From the NCBI GenBank assembly GCA_017619675.1, contig JAFZRX010000009.1, positions 281,033 through 345,032 on the forward strand: a stretch of DNA of 64,000 nt, written 5' to 3'. Below are positions 53,173 through 61,363 of the stretch, piece by piece; within the stretch, counting starts at the first letter, position 1; each line of letters starts with the position of its first letter. This stretch comes from Bacteroidales bacterium (GTDB taxonomy: Bacteria; Bacteroidota; Bacteroidia; Bacteroidales; UBA932). Both the position numbers and the translations under genes were made by a program. The notes beneath the pieces are model-generated. The model was not told the DNA's origin, did no database searches, and saw nothing but the letters and a program-made list of their open reading frames with translations.

Positions 53173-53606
53173 AGCCGCATGTTTTCTTTGATACCAACAT
53201 AATGTTGGACCTGATTCTGGAGAGGCCGGGCTATCAAGATGCGGCCAGACTGTTACAAAGGCATGAAGACGGAGAGATTACAGTGTGCCTTTCCATTCTT
53301 TCCATGGCCAATATTGCATATGTTCTGCGAAAAACCATACCCCAGAATCTTCTTGTCCCAACATTGAAACAAATATCCTCCATCGTGGAAGTAATCAAGA
53401 TGGACGATGATCAGCTTCAGAAAGCCTTATTGATGGAAGGACCGGACTTTGAAGATACTCTGCAGGCTTCATGTGCTGCCTCTTGTGGTTGTCAAGTCAT
53501 CATTACCCACAATCCCCGGGATTTTAAGATACGTAATGGCCTTTGTGAAAACATCACCCTTCCTTCAGTGATGACCCCGGAAGAATATGAGTATGGACGA
53601 TCATAA
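53169..53606 (+). CDS. PIN-domain ribonuclease toxin (VapC-like)
   Basis: 145 residues with PIN acidic residues: Asp in FFDTNIMLDLIL (residue ~8), Glu in LSMANIAYVL-adjacent region less clear, then Asp/Glu in GPDFEDTLQASCA (about 97-100) and THNPRDFK (about 120). PIN toxins cleave RNA, often tRNA. Overlap with the antitoxin gene shows a type II module. The exact cleavage target is unknown. Confidence 0.82.
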   Translation: MKPHVFFDTNIMLDLILERPGYQDAARLLQRHEDGEITVCLSILSMANIAYVLRKTIPQNLLVPTLKQISSIVEVIKMDDDQLQKALLMEGPDFEDTLQASCAASCGCQVIITHNPRDFKIRNGLCENITLPSVMTPEEYEYGRS

Positions 53607-53849
53607 TAATGACAGCGATATGACATATATGAAAGAATATGAATCGTATGTCGAGTTTCGGTTGTCCTTCCAGAACTGCTGGGAGATATCCCCTCCCCAG
53701 CGGGCTGTAGCGCCATTCTGGTACTTGAGCTCTTCCGTGAAAAGCGGCTTGCCCCAGAGGTCGAGCCTGAACCAATCCTTCTCGACCTCGCCCAAATGGG
53801 TGGACGAGCGGTGCTGTACCACCTGCGCCTTGTAATCATAATAGCTCAC
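53601..53849 (-). pseudogene. RHS-protein fragment with two internal in-frame deletions
   Basis: Encodes a piece that matches the large RHS gene nearby (54362-61204): SYYDYKAQVVQHR-STHLG-EVEKDWF, then LDLWGKPL, then FTEELKYQNGATARWGGDIS and WKDNRNSTYDSYSF. Relative to the full gene, about 30 residues are missing after KDWF and about 55 after the KPL segment, yet the frame stays open. There is no start context or signal peptide, and homology stops at about 53847 and 53615. It overlaps the toxin gene end by a few bases. Confidence 0.75.
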
Positions 53850-53877
53850 AGTAGTTAGCCATTAATCAGATTAACAT

Positions 53878-54411
53878 CTATATTTTATAAATTAAGTATA
53901 ATAATTTCTTATCTATAGGGCAATAGGAAAACCAATAGGACACATTCTGAGATATTATATAACAATGATACACGGAACTGTCATTCCAGTACTCGGAAAA
54001 AATCCTCTTAATTCTAGAATCTGCCAACTCATTAAATCTATCAATTATCAATACCTCCTTAGTCCATTGTTGTGTTATTGGTTCCGTAACAATCTTAAGA
54101 TTTTCCCATTTTGATTCTGTCAGTGGATACTGCTCGTTGACAGAGGCATTTTCAACTAGAAATGTATGGAGTTCATATATTTCTCCGTGAATGCTCTCAA
54201 TAAGTACATCCTGGCTACTAATTTTCCTTACTGAAGTGTAGTGGGGGAATAAGTTGCTGAAATCTTTATCTGAAAGAGGTCTGTAGAGATACAATTCAAT
54301 CTTCCATGCCAAAAATAAACTTACCACAAATATGAATATGGATAAGATAATTAATACAACTTTATTTTTTGACGGATTTCTTTTTTTTGACAGGTATCCT
54401 TGTTTTTCCAT
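53878..54411 (-). CDS. Small membrane protein overlapping the RHS gene; candidate immunity protein
   Basis: 177 residues from the ATG at 54409-54411. After a basic N-terminus (LSKKRNPSKNK) comes one strong transmembrane segment (VVLIILSIFIFVVSLFLAWK, about residues 19-38), then a ~135-residue soluble part. The start lies 50 bases inside the RHS gene, in another frame. Position (directly after a variable RHS tip), size, low GC and a single membrane anchor fit an immunity protein to the RHS tip. No family is recognised, so this is inference from context. Confidence 0.6.
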   Translation of the reverse strand: MEKQGYLSKKRNPSKNKVVLIILSIFIFVVSLFLAWKIELYLYRPLSDKDFSNLFPHYTSVRKISSQDVLIESIHGEIYELHTFLVENASVNEQYPLTESKWENLKIVTEPITQQWTKEVLIIDRFNELADSRIKRIFSEYWNDSSVYHCYIISQNVSYWFSYCPIDKKLLYLIYKI

Positions 54412-57400
54412 ATCCAATAATATAAAAGTCTTTACCCTCTTTTCCTGGACGACCAATTTTAGTAGCCATATTTCGTAATGGACGACCTTTCTGCATAGAG
54501 AAATCATATTCATCGACGAAACTTTGGTTACCAATCAAAACCTCCCCGGTATTTTTATCCAAAAGCTCAATTCTGAGAGTACCATATGTTTTTCCAGTAT
54601 TAGACAATCCCCATATGAAGTTTTTATAAATGACACTATTATCTTCAGGAAAAGACTCAGTTGTAATATCCGGAAGGTCAATTTCACTTATATCTACATA
54701 CAATGGATTACCTGATCCTTCTAACCACCACTTGTCGGCTTCTTCTTTAGTTAAATAACCGTCATAATCTGGTCGAGAAGAAAGAGTTGCATAATGATCT
54801 TCTATTGAATTACGAACGTTGCTCTCTATGTCCATTAATTGCTTCTTCAAAGCATCTTTATGGAGCATTCCTTGGGTAAAGTCATCCTTTTTCATAACAA
54901 TATATATACCCTTAAGACCTCTATCATCCGTCCCTAGAAATACTCCTGTTGTACTATAGATTGGTGCCTTCCCTAAAGGATCAATATTATTCAAAGGATT
55001 ACCGGCACAAAAGAGATAAGGTGTATGGTTATAGTACTTTTCAGAGAGTGGATCCTGTGAGAGCCATCGGCCAATGGAAGGGTCATAGCGGCGGGCGCCG
55101 AAGTCGTAGAGGTTGAGGTCCACGCCATTGCCTGCGCCCCATTCCTTGCCCTGGAACTTGATTGGCTGTATGCCGGTGTTGGATGAAGATGACGGCAATA
55201 ATCCTCCGAGCGGATAATAGTGGTTGTATTCCTCTGCCGTTCCAGTTGCTGAAGCGACAACACGTACGGAACCCAGATGGTCTGTTATGAAATAGTGATA
55301 TGCATTGTCTGTTAAAGTCACGTATCCATTGCCGAACAAAAGGCGTGAGTTAGTTCCGTTTTCTTTGACGAGTGTCCCGGTATAATCTGTGGTTGCAGTA
55401 TTACTAGGTCCCGTCTTTACCTCCTGGAGTTTTGTTCCATCAGCGGCGTATTTGTAACTTATTGTAGAACCATCAGAGAATGTCACCGTCTGTGGCTGGC
55501 TGAGGATATTCCAGGTAATGGAAGATATACCCTTGCTGGCATCAGCAGTCATACGGCCTGCCGAATCGTATGTGTAGTTATAAGTGTTGTTCGTTCCGTT
55601 TGAGTACCTGAAGTCCGAGCTGTAAGCAGCGGATCCGGTGTCATTGACCGATGACAGCTTGTTGCCGCTATAAGTGTATGTCAGGTTGTCTATCTTACCA
55701 TATGAGGATAAACCTGTGCGGCCGAAACGTTCCAGACTCAAAATATTACCACTACTGTCATATGTCACATTCTCAGCGAAGTCCACCGATGAGTTATTGG
55801 AATGATCCGTATAAGAAGCATTCAACATTCGCCCGATGCCGTCATATGTAAAAGCATAAGAATCGTAAGAAGAATTCCTGTTGTCCTTCCATGACATATT
55901 GGAGATGTCTTCGCCCCAGCGGGCAGAGGTGCCGTCCTGATAGTTGAGCTGTTCTGTGAAGAGCGTCCCCGAAATGCCGGTCACCCATGAGCGGATGTTG
56001 TATGAATATGTAGAGGCAAGGGCAGAGGCTCCGTTGCGGGTATCCGAAGAAAGCCGTCCAACCTTGTCATAAGTCTTGTTGGAGATGGTCTTTGTGTCGT
56101 TCGAATTCGATCCTATCAGATGAGTACTAACCAGAGGCTTGTCCCAAAGGTCATATGTCTGGGTCGTGGTCTCAATCAAGGACGTGCCTGATGATGGCTT
56201 GTGCTCAGTCTTATGGGCCGTCACGTTGCCTACGAAGTCGTATCCGAACCAGTCCTTTTCGACTCCGCCAAGATGGGTGGAAACCCTGTGCTGCACCACC
56301 TGCGCCTTGTAATCATAATAGCTCACAGTCCAAAGGTATTGATTCCCGGTTGTATTGTCAAGCACTTTGAGAAGAGTTCCCGTAGGAAGGCCCTGGGCGC
56401 TTGGAGAGTAGTATGCCGTAAATGTCGTCCCAGTGTTGCTGTCATATGCGATATCTGCATTGTTGGCCGCAGGGAAGGGGCTGGTGCCGGCAAAGCCGTA
56501 GCCGTCATAATAGTCAACCTCCAGAAGGGTAGGAGATGATAACGTGATACCAGAGAGCACATATCCTTTATATGTTCCGGAATATGTCGGAGTCTTAGGC
56601 AGGGCGGCCTTGACCACGGCACTCTTGTACGGGTCAGAGAAAGCACTGACGGTCATGTTGACGGTGCCTCTTATTGCTGTTCTCCCCAGGTGATCCGGGA
56701 GCGAGAAAGCCCAGCAGTTACTGTTCTGGATTCGCAGGGCGGCGTCCTGTGTCAGGACAGGCCTGTTACCCTTGTCGTAGACTGTATAGGTCCATCCCGC
56801 ACCCGGCAATGAGCGGGCGATGCAATTGCCTCTGGAGTCGTAGCGGTAAAGATAGGCCAGGTCTGATAAGCCGTTGTAATTCCAAGACGTTGAATTGCCT
56901 ATCTGTGATACGAACTCTGGAGGCAGGACTGCGGCAAGACGTCCGAAGTTGTCGTAGACGTAATATGTGTCGCTGAAGGTTGAAGAGTCAAGGATCTGCC
57001 TTACGAGTACCGTCTGCCCGAAGTTGTCCTTGAACTCCAAGGTCCTCTGGCCGTCCTCGTCCTTGGTCTCCTCCACCCTCATTGTATTGGCAGACGGCGC
57101 GCTCTGCCTTGAAAGCGTAAGACTGGTGTTCCCGCTCCAGGTGATTGAGAATCCCCGGTAATAATAGGCGGAAGAAGTTGTTGAACTGTTGGTGGCCAGA
57201 GGATATTGCATCCGGTGTGTCGGACTAATGCGCCAGGCGTCACCAGGGCCGTACTGCTCGGCTATGCGGTCCTCCGGGTATGCGGCGTATATGATTTCTT
57301 CATACCTGTAGGTATTGTCAGCAGTATAGACTGAATCTCCTTTGGCCAGGATATCACCCGGATTAGTATATGCTCCCACGGAATGCCCTGTTCCAACCTG

Positions 57401-60400
57401 AACCGGAACCGGCAACCATTTTTTGTACTCGCGTCCGCTGGAGTCATAATCAAGATGGGTTACAAGGTCCCATCCCGTATCGGATCCGTTGACCAGGACG
57501 CTCTGAGAAGGCCTTCCCAGGCCATCCAGGTAATTCACTGTTCTTCTGTAGCTGGATGTTCCTGTATAAGTCTTTATCTCGACACTGTTTATTGTAGACC
57601 CCGTATCTGCGTAATCATAGTCATATTCTTCAACAATGCCGTCGTTGTTGTCCCGAATCCGTATGAGGCGCCTGAGACCGTCGTATTCATAACTCTCGGT
57701 GACGCCACGGGCATCGGTCTTGGAAGTCATCAGCCCAGCATCATTATAACTGGCGGTGGCAATGTCGCAGTCGGCCGGGAACACGCGGATGTTGTCTATC
57801 CTCTTGCCTGAAGCGCCAAGGGTCTTGCTCCCTCCCGTATAACTCTCCCTGTGGTAGTTCCACGCCCCATTCTCCTTGAGCATATAATCAACAATGTAGT
57901 TGCGGGTCGAAGGAACGGTATAGTTGATAGTGTAGGCGCCATTGTGGCTCTTTGCGCTTTTGTATCCGTCCGTTCCGTTTGCCTCGTCCTCAAAATCAAT
58001 TAAAGTGACCGCCTCTCCCGGAATCACGACCGTCCCATACTCCTTGTAGCTGCAGGATACCGAACCTGCCGGGTTGGAATTGGCCGAAGGGCTTTTCCTG
58101 AAATCGATGGCAGCCATTGAAACGGTGTGACTGCCGGCAGACAGGTTGAACTGGATCGAAGATGAATACTGGTCGAGGTAATCCTGCCATGTGTCAGGCG
58201 GATACTCCGGAATATTGGCGGAGACTATATATCCGGACTGGTTGTCGACCCACATGTGGACAAGCCAGTCATACTGATATGCCGCACTCACGGAAAAAGT
58301 GATCGTGGACGGCTCGCTTGTGGTGAATGACCAGTACTGTGAATTGTTCGAAGCATAGACTAAAGGATATACGACGTTCCGCTGTACGTCCTGCTGCACG
58401 GTCTGTCCAGGGTTGACGCCCCTGGCGACCAGGACTGGATGAAGCGCCGTGTCGTCCCAGGCGTATGTGGTCTGGATGCCGTCGCTGGTTTCAGTTCCCA
58501 GGATGTTCGCATGCTCGTCATATTGCAGATAGGTGATGTCAGGGGCGGACATGTAGTTTGACGGGTTGGCATAATATATTGCCTTGTTTACCGGGGACGA
58601 GAATTCAGCAGTGTATAGCGCCTCTGGTACTGGACAACTGGCGGTGCCGCTGGCGGTATTCACATCTATAAGTTTATATGTCAGTTCTTTTGCGGAAACG
58701 ATTTTCCCTTGCCTGACAGAGGCCTGCCCTACGGGGACCCCTGACATTCCCGCATTAATCAACGCTGTGTATATTCCTCCGTTTCGATCCTCCGGGTAAT
58801 AGGTTATGGTTCCGTCAGAGTCGTTCTGCACGGTATGGGTGTAGGACGTCTGACGGCGGTCTGAATTGTACTGATAGTCATTACTCTCATAATAGCTACG
58901 GCCTCCCCTGTAGTCCAGCACTTCCTTGGTTATCAGGGCTGGATAATGACAGTATCTCTTCACATAACTGAGGACGGAGAAGGCACCGTTGCAATACGAT
59001 TCCTCTGCGACTGACTTGAAATAATCCTGTGAGGTATTATTGTATGTATAGCGCTCTTCCCATAATAGGTCATTCCCGGAAGATCTGTGGGACATCTTCA
59101 GGAGCAGGCCGCGGTCAAGCGTCTTGGACTGGATGCGGCAATACGGAGTGTTTCCGGTACTGCGTCCAAGAGTGAGGGTGGGCGCCTGGTCCAGATATCC
59201 GGAAGTGTCATGGTTGCTATATTCATATGTCGTTGTGCTGCCGTCTCCAAAAGTCTCAACTACGCGGCTATATGTAACATGGTTGCCGTCAGTCTCAGAT
59301 AGAGGGAAGATAGGGTTCTCATTGTAGATGACAAAGTCTAGGTCATAGTCAATCACGCCATTGGGGAAATAAGGGTTGACAGTGACGTTCTCGTGAATAT
59401 GGGCGTGACCTGAGGTATATGTCTTGGGGTTACCTGAAAGGACCCCGGAAGACCTGCCTCCTGATGCTTGCAGGTATGAGAATGACCTTGTTTCGGTCTT
59501 GCCGTCTTTAGGGTAGTCGGTTATGGTTTTGATTCGCAGCCCGCCGGCCATCTGGTCCGTCGATACCGGGTCGATCAAGAAAGGATACTGAGTGGCGACT
59601 TTAGAATAACTGTGTGCTTCGTATTCGAATTCTGTCCTTCCCCCGGTAGGATAGGTGATGCCAGTGAGGATCTCAGCCTGCATCTTTGCTTCAACAGGTA
59701 CGCGCAGGGATTCGAGCTGACTGCCTAACGTGTTGCCGTAATAGATGTCATTATAATATCCCCATATGTCACTCTTCTTGGCATTGTAGGCGGGGAGTTG
59801 CGTGCTGTTATAAGTGAAAGAGTATTGATGGTCGACAGCCGCATTCGCCCCGGCTCCGTTTTTGAACAGCACTCCCGTCAGTTTAAGACGCCGTGTCGCG
59901 TCGGCCGTGAAAGACAGGGCGATATGCCTCCCCGTGCCGTCAATGGAGGTGAGCTGGTTGTAATAACTTCTGGCTTTCCACCCAGAGAATGGGAAGGATG
60001 CTCCATTGTAGTTGCTGAAATCGCCCACTCTATACTTGAAATCCGCTTCCGCTATGTCGTAATCCAACTCCGTAGTGGGCGCCATAGAAAAAGAGAGGTT
60101 GTCTCCTGATACGCGGCAATGGATTTCCGTCAGGTAGGATGGCCTCAAGAAATAATACGAGAGGTTGTCTCGATAGGTGGGATTGAGGCGGGTGTCGAAG
60201 GAGTATCCGTCCATCGGCTGACCCTGGGTGATGGTATAAGCCTCACCACGATGGGCGTCATACTCAACAAGAGGAAAGCCATCGTGAGTATAACTGAAGG
60301 TTATCACCTCACCATCCGGACGTTCGATACGCGTCAGCATCCAGGTATTAGCCGTCGCGGCAGCCTGCCAGTTGTCGTTGTTCACGGGTGTGCCATTATT

Positions 60401-61204
60401 GTAATGATATGAGGCCTTAGGGGTTATGGAGTACTCAATCGCGGAGTCGTCACCACCGAAATGGTATTTGTTTCCTTCTCTGTCGCTGATGGTAAAACCA
60501 CTGATGTATGTGAAGCGGTTTGCAGTTAAGCTGTTCCCGTTTGTAGGGTGTGGATATACTATGATATCCTGACTGCTTGGCTGAATAACGACGTCAACGT
60601 GGGCGTCAAAGTCAGCATTCGAACGTGAAACGATCCTAATGGTATCCTGTCCGGTAAAGTAGAAAGATGCTTGGAGCCCCTCGATGTCAATAATGAATTC
60701 GTCCGGCTCGTAGTCATTGGCGTCATAAACCCCGGCAATTGAAACAAGGGTTGAAGTCTGGTTCCAGTTCTTGTCTGTCTGGGTCTCATGCATATGGTTG
60801 AAGTATCCGGGATTGATAGTTGTGGAACCGCCCCAGTAATTGTATTCTTCAGCGGAGCATTCGTCCTTCTGCCCATTTATTACCCGTGTAATGGAGCCGC
60901 CTGCATGAAGCGTCCATCCCAAGCCAACCCAACCGGGGTGCTGGTCGGGCTTGTTCCCTGAAGCGTGGTAGGTCAGGTAGATAGGGAGCGTATATCCCTT
61001 GGCGTTCACCTCTGTCAAGGGGATGGAGATGCTCGGCAACCCGTTAAAATAATTGACGGGAGTCCTGCCGTATTTGCCCAACTCCGCGGCGTTAGGTGAG
61101 AACATCTGTGGAATGGCCGGTTTTATAATAGGCTCTACATATTGAGCTGAAACAGAGTAACCAAGAGCCAAAACAATAGCAAGGGAAAGAAGTGTTTTTT
61201 TCAT
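54362..61204 (-). CDS. Secreted RHS/YD-repeat protein with variable C-terminal tip (putative polymorphic toxin)
   Basis: About 2280 residues. N-terminal signal peptide (MKKTLLSLAIVLALGYSVSAQ), a long N-terminal domain of Bacteroidota RHS proteins (RTPVNYFNGLPSISIPL), many YD-type repeats (YDSSGREYKKW, YRYDSRGNCIAR, YDNFGRLAAV, YTYDSAGRM), then the RHS core end LNLYDFGARRYDPSIGRWLS followed by DPLSEKYYNHTPY and NPLNNIDPLGK. After this, ~200 residues (54362 to about 54975) form a different, lysine-rich tip with visibly higher A/T than the core. No HNH, deaminase or other known toxin motif is apparent in the tip. ATG at 61202-61204; another ATG lies 6 bases upstream. Confidence 0.88.
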   Translation of the reverse strand: MKKTLLSLAIVLALGYSVSAQYVEPIIKPAIPQMFSPNAAELGKYGRTPVNYFNGLPSISIPLTEVNAKGYTLPIYLTYHASGNKPDQHPGWVGLGWTLHAGGSITRVINGQKDECSAEEYNYWGGSTTINPGYFNHMHETQTDKNWNQTSTLVSIAGVYDANDYEPDEFIIDIEGLQASFYFTGQDTIRIVSRSNADFDAHVDVVIQPSSQDIIVYPHPTNGNSLTANRFTYISGFTISDREGNKYHFGGDDSAIEYSITPKASYHYNNGTPVNNDNWQAAATANTWMLTRIERPDGEVITFSYTHDGFPLVEYDAHRGEAYTITQGQPMDGYSFDTRLNPTYRDNLSYYFLRPSYLTEIHCRVSGDNLSFSMAPTTELDYDIAEADFKYRVGDFSNYNGASFPFSGWKARSYYNQLTSIDGTGRHIALSFTADATRRLKLTGVLFKNGAGANAAVDHQYSFTYNSTQLPAYNAKKSDIWGYYNDIYYGNTLGSQLESLRVPVEAKMQAEILTGITYPTGGRTEFEYEAHSYSKVATQYPFLIDPVSTDQMAGGLRIKTITDYPKDGKTETRSFSYLQASGGRSSGVLSGNPKTYTSGHAHIHENVTVNPYFPNGVIDYDLDFVIYNENPIFPLSETDGNHVTYSRVVETFGDGSTTTYEYSNHDTSGYLDQAPTLTLGRSTGNTPYCRIQSKTLDRGLLLKMSHRSSGNDLLWEERYTYNNTSQDYFKSVAEESYCNGAFSVLSYVKRYCHYPALITKEVLDYRGGRSYYESNDYQYNSDRRQTSYTHTVQNDSDGTITYYPEDRNGGIYTALINAGMSGVPVGQASVRQGKIVSAKELTYKLIDVNTASGTASCPVPEALYTAEFSSPVNKAIYYANPSNYMSAPDITYLQYDEHANILGTETSDGIQTTYAWDDTALHPVLVARGVNPGQTVQQDVQRNVVYPLVYASNNSQYWSFTTSEPSTITFSVSAAYQYDWLVHMWVDNQSGYIVSANIPEYPPDTWQDYLDQYSSSIQFNLSAGSHTVSMAAIDFRKSPSANSNPAGSVSCSYKEYGTVVIPGEAVTLIDFEDEANGTDGYKSAKSHNGAYTINYTVPSTRNYIVDYMLKENGAWNYHRESYTGGSKTLGASGKRIDNIRVFPADCDIATASYNDAGLMTSKTDARGVTESYEYDGLRRLIRIRDNNDGIVEEYDYDYADTGSTINSVEIKTYTGTSSYRRTVNYLDGLGRPSQSVLVNGSDTGWDLVTHLDYDSSGREYKKWLPVPVQVGTGHSVGAYTNPGDILAKGDSVYTADNTYRYEEIIYAAYPEDRIAEQYGPGDAWRISPTHRMQYPLATNSSTTSSAYYYRGFSITWSGNTSLTLSRQSAPSANTMRVEETKDEDGQRTLEFKDNFGQTVLVRQILDSSTFSDTYYVYDNFGRLAAVLPPEFVSQIGNSTSWNYNGLSDLAYLYRYDSRGNCIARSLPGAGWTYTVYDKGNRPVLTQDAALRIQNSNCWAFSLPDHLGRTAIRGTVNMTVSAFSDPYKSAVVKAALPKTPTYSGTYKGYVLSGITLSSPTLLEVDYYDGYGFAGTSPFPAANNADIAYDSNTGTTFTAYYSPSAQGLPTGTLLKVLDNTTGNQYLWTVSYYDYKAQVVQHRVSTHLGGVEKDWFGYDFVGNVTAHKTEHKPSSGTSLIETTTQTYDLWDKPLVSTHLIGSNSNDTKTISNKTYDKVGRLSSDTRNGASALASTYSYNIRSWVTGISGTLFTEQLNYQDGTSARWGEDISNMSWKDNRNSSYDSYAFTYDGIGRMLNASYTDHSNNSSVDFAENVTYDSSGNILSLERFGRTGLSSYGKIDNLTYTYSGNKLSSVNDTGSAAYSSDFRYSNGTNNTYNYTYDSAGRMTADASKGISSITWNILSQPQTVTFSDGSTISYKYAADGTKLQEVKTGPSNTATTDYTGTLVKENGTNSRLLFGNGYVTLTDNAYHYFITDHLGSVRVVASATGTAEEYNHYYPLGGLLPSSSSNTGIQPIKFQGKEWGAGNGVDLNLYDFGARRYDPSIGRWLSQDPLSEKYYNHTPYLFCAGNPLNNIDPLGKAPIYSTTGVFLGTDDRGLKGIYIVMKKDDFTQGMLHKDALKKQLMDIESNVRNSIEDHYATLSSRPDYDGYLTKEEADKWWLEGSGNPLYVDISEIDLPDITTESFPEDNSVIYKNFIWGLSNTGKTYGTLRIELLDKNTGEVLIGNQSFVDEYDFSMQKGRPLRNMATKIGRPGKEGKDFYIIGYGKTRIPVKKKKSVKK

Positions 61205-61273
61205 AAGCATAATATTGGAAGGAAGGACTGCTCTAATCTTTCTTTCGCTAAAAAAACGGAATTATTCAAAAAG

Positions 61274-61287
61274 TTAAAACGTTTTAA
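61274..61287. repeat. Perfect 14-bp palindrome in the RHS/S8 intergenic region
   Basis: TTAAAACGTTTTAA, midway between the divergent RHS and subtilisin genes. Possible operator; no protein assigned. Confidence 0.5.
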
Positions 61288-61331
61288 ATATAAATTGAGA
61301 CTAATTGTGTTATTAATATAAAAACCTTTAA

Positions 61332-61346
61332 ATTAGTAGTACTAAT
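61332..61346. repeat. Perfect palindrome before the subtilisin gene
   Basis: ATTAGTA-G-TACTAAT, 7-bp arms around a central G, 17 bases ahead of the ATG at 61364. Possible operator or start-site hairpin. The 153-base gap holds nothing else that I can identify, and no clean TAnnTTTG box. Confidence 0.5.
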
Positions 61347-61363
61347 CATAAACCGAACTCTTT

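Noticed and set aside
54362-54975. Known toxin domains (HNH, deaminase, ADP-ribosyltransferase) in the RHS tip
   Set aside because: I looked for their short motifs and saw none, so I left the tip unassigned.
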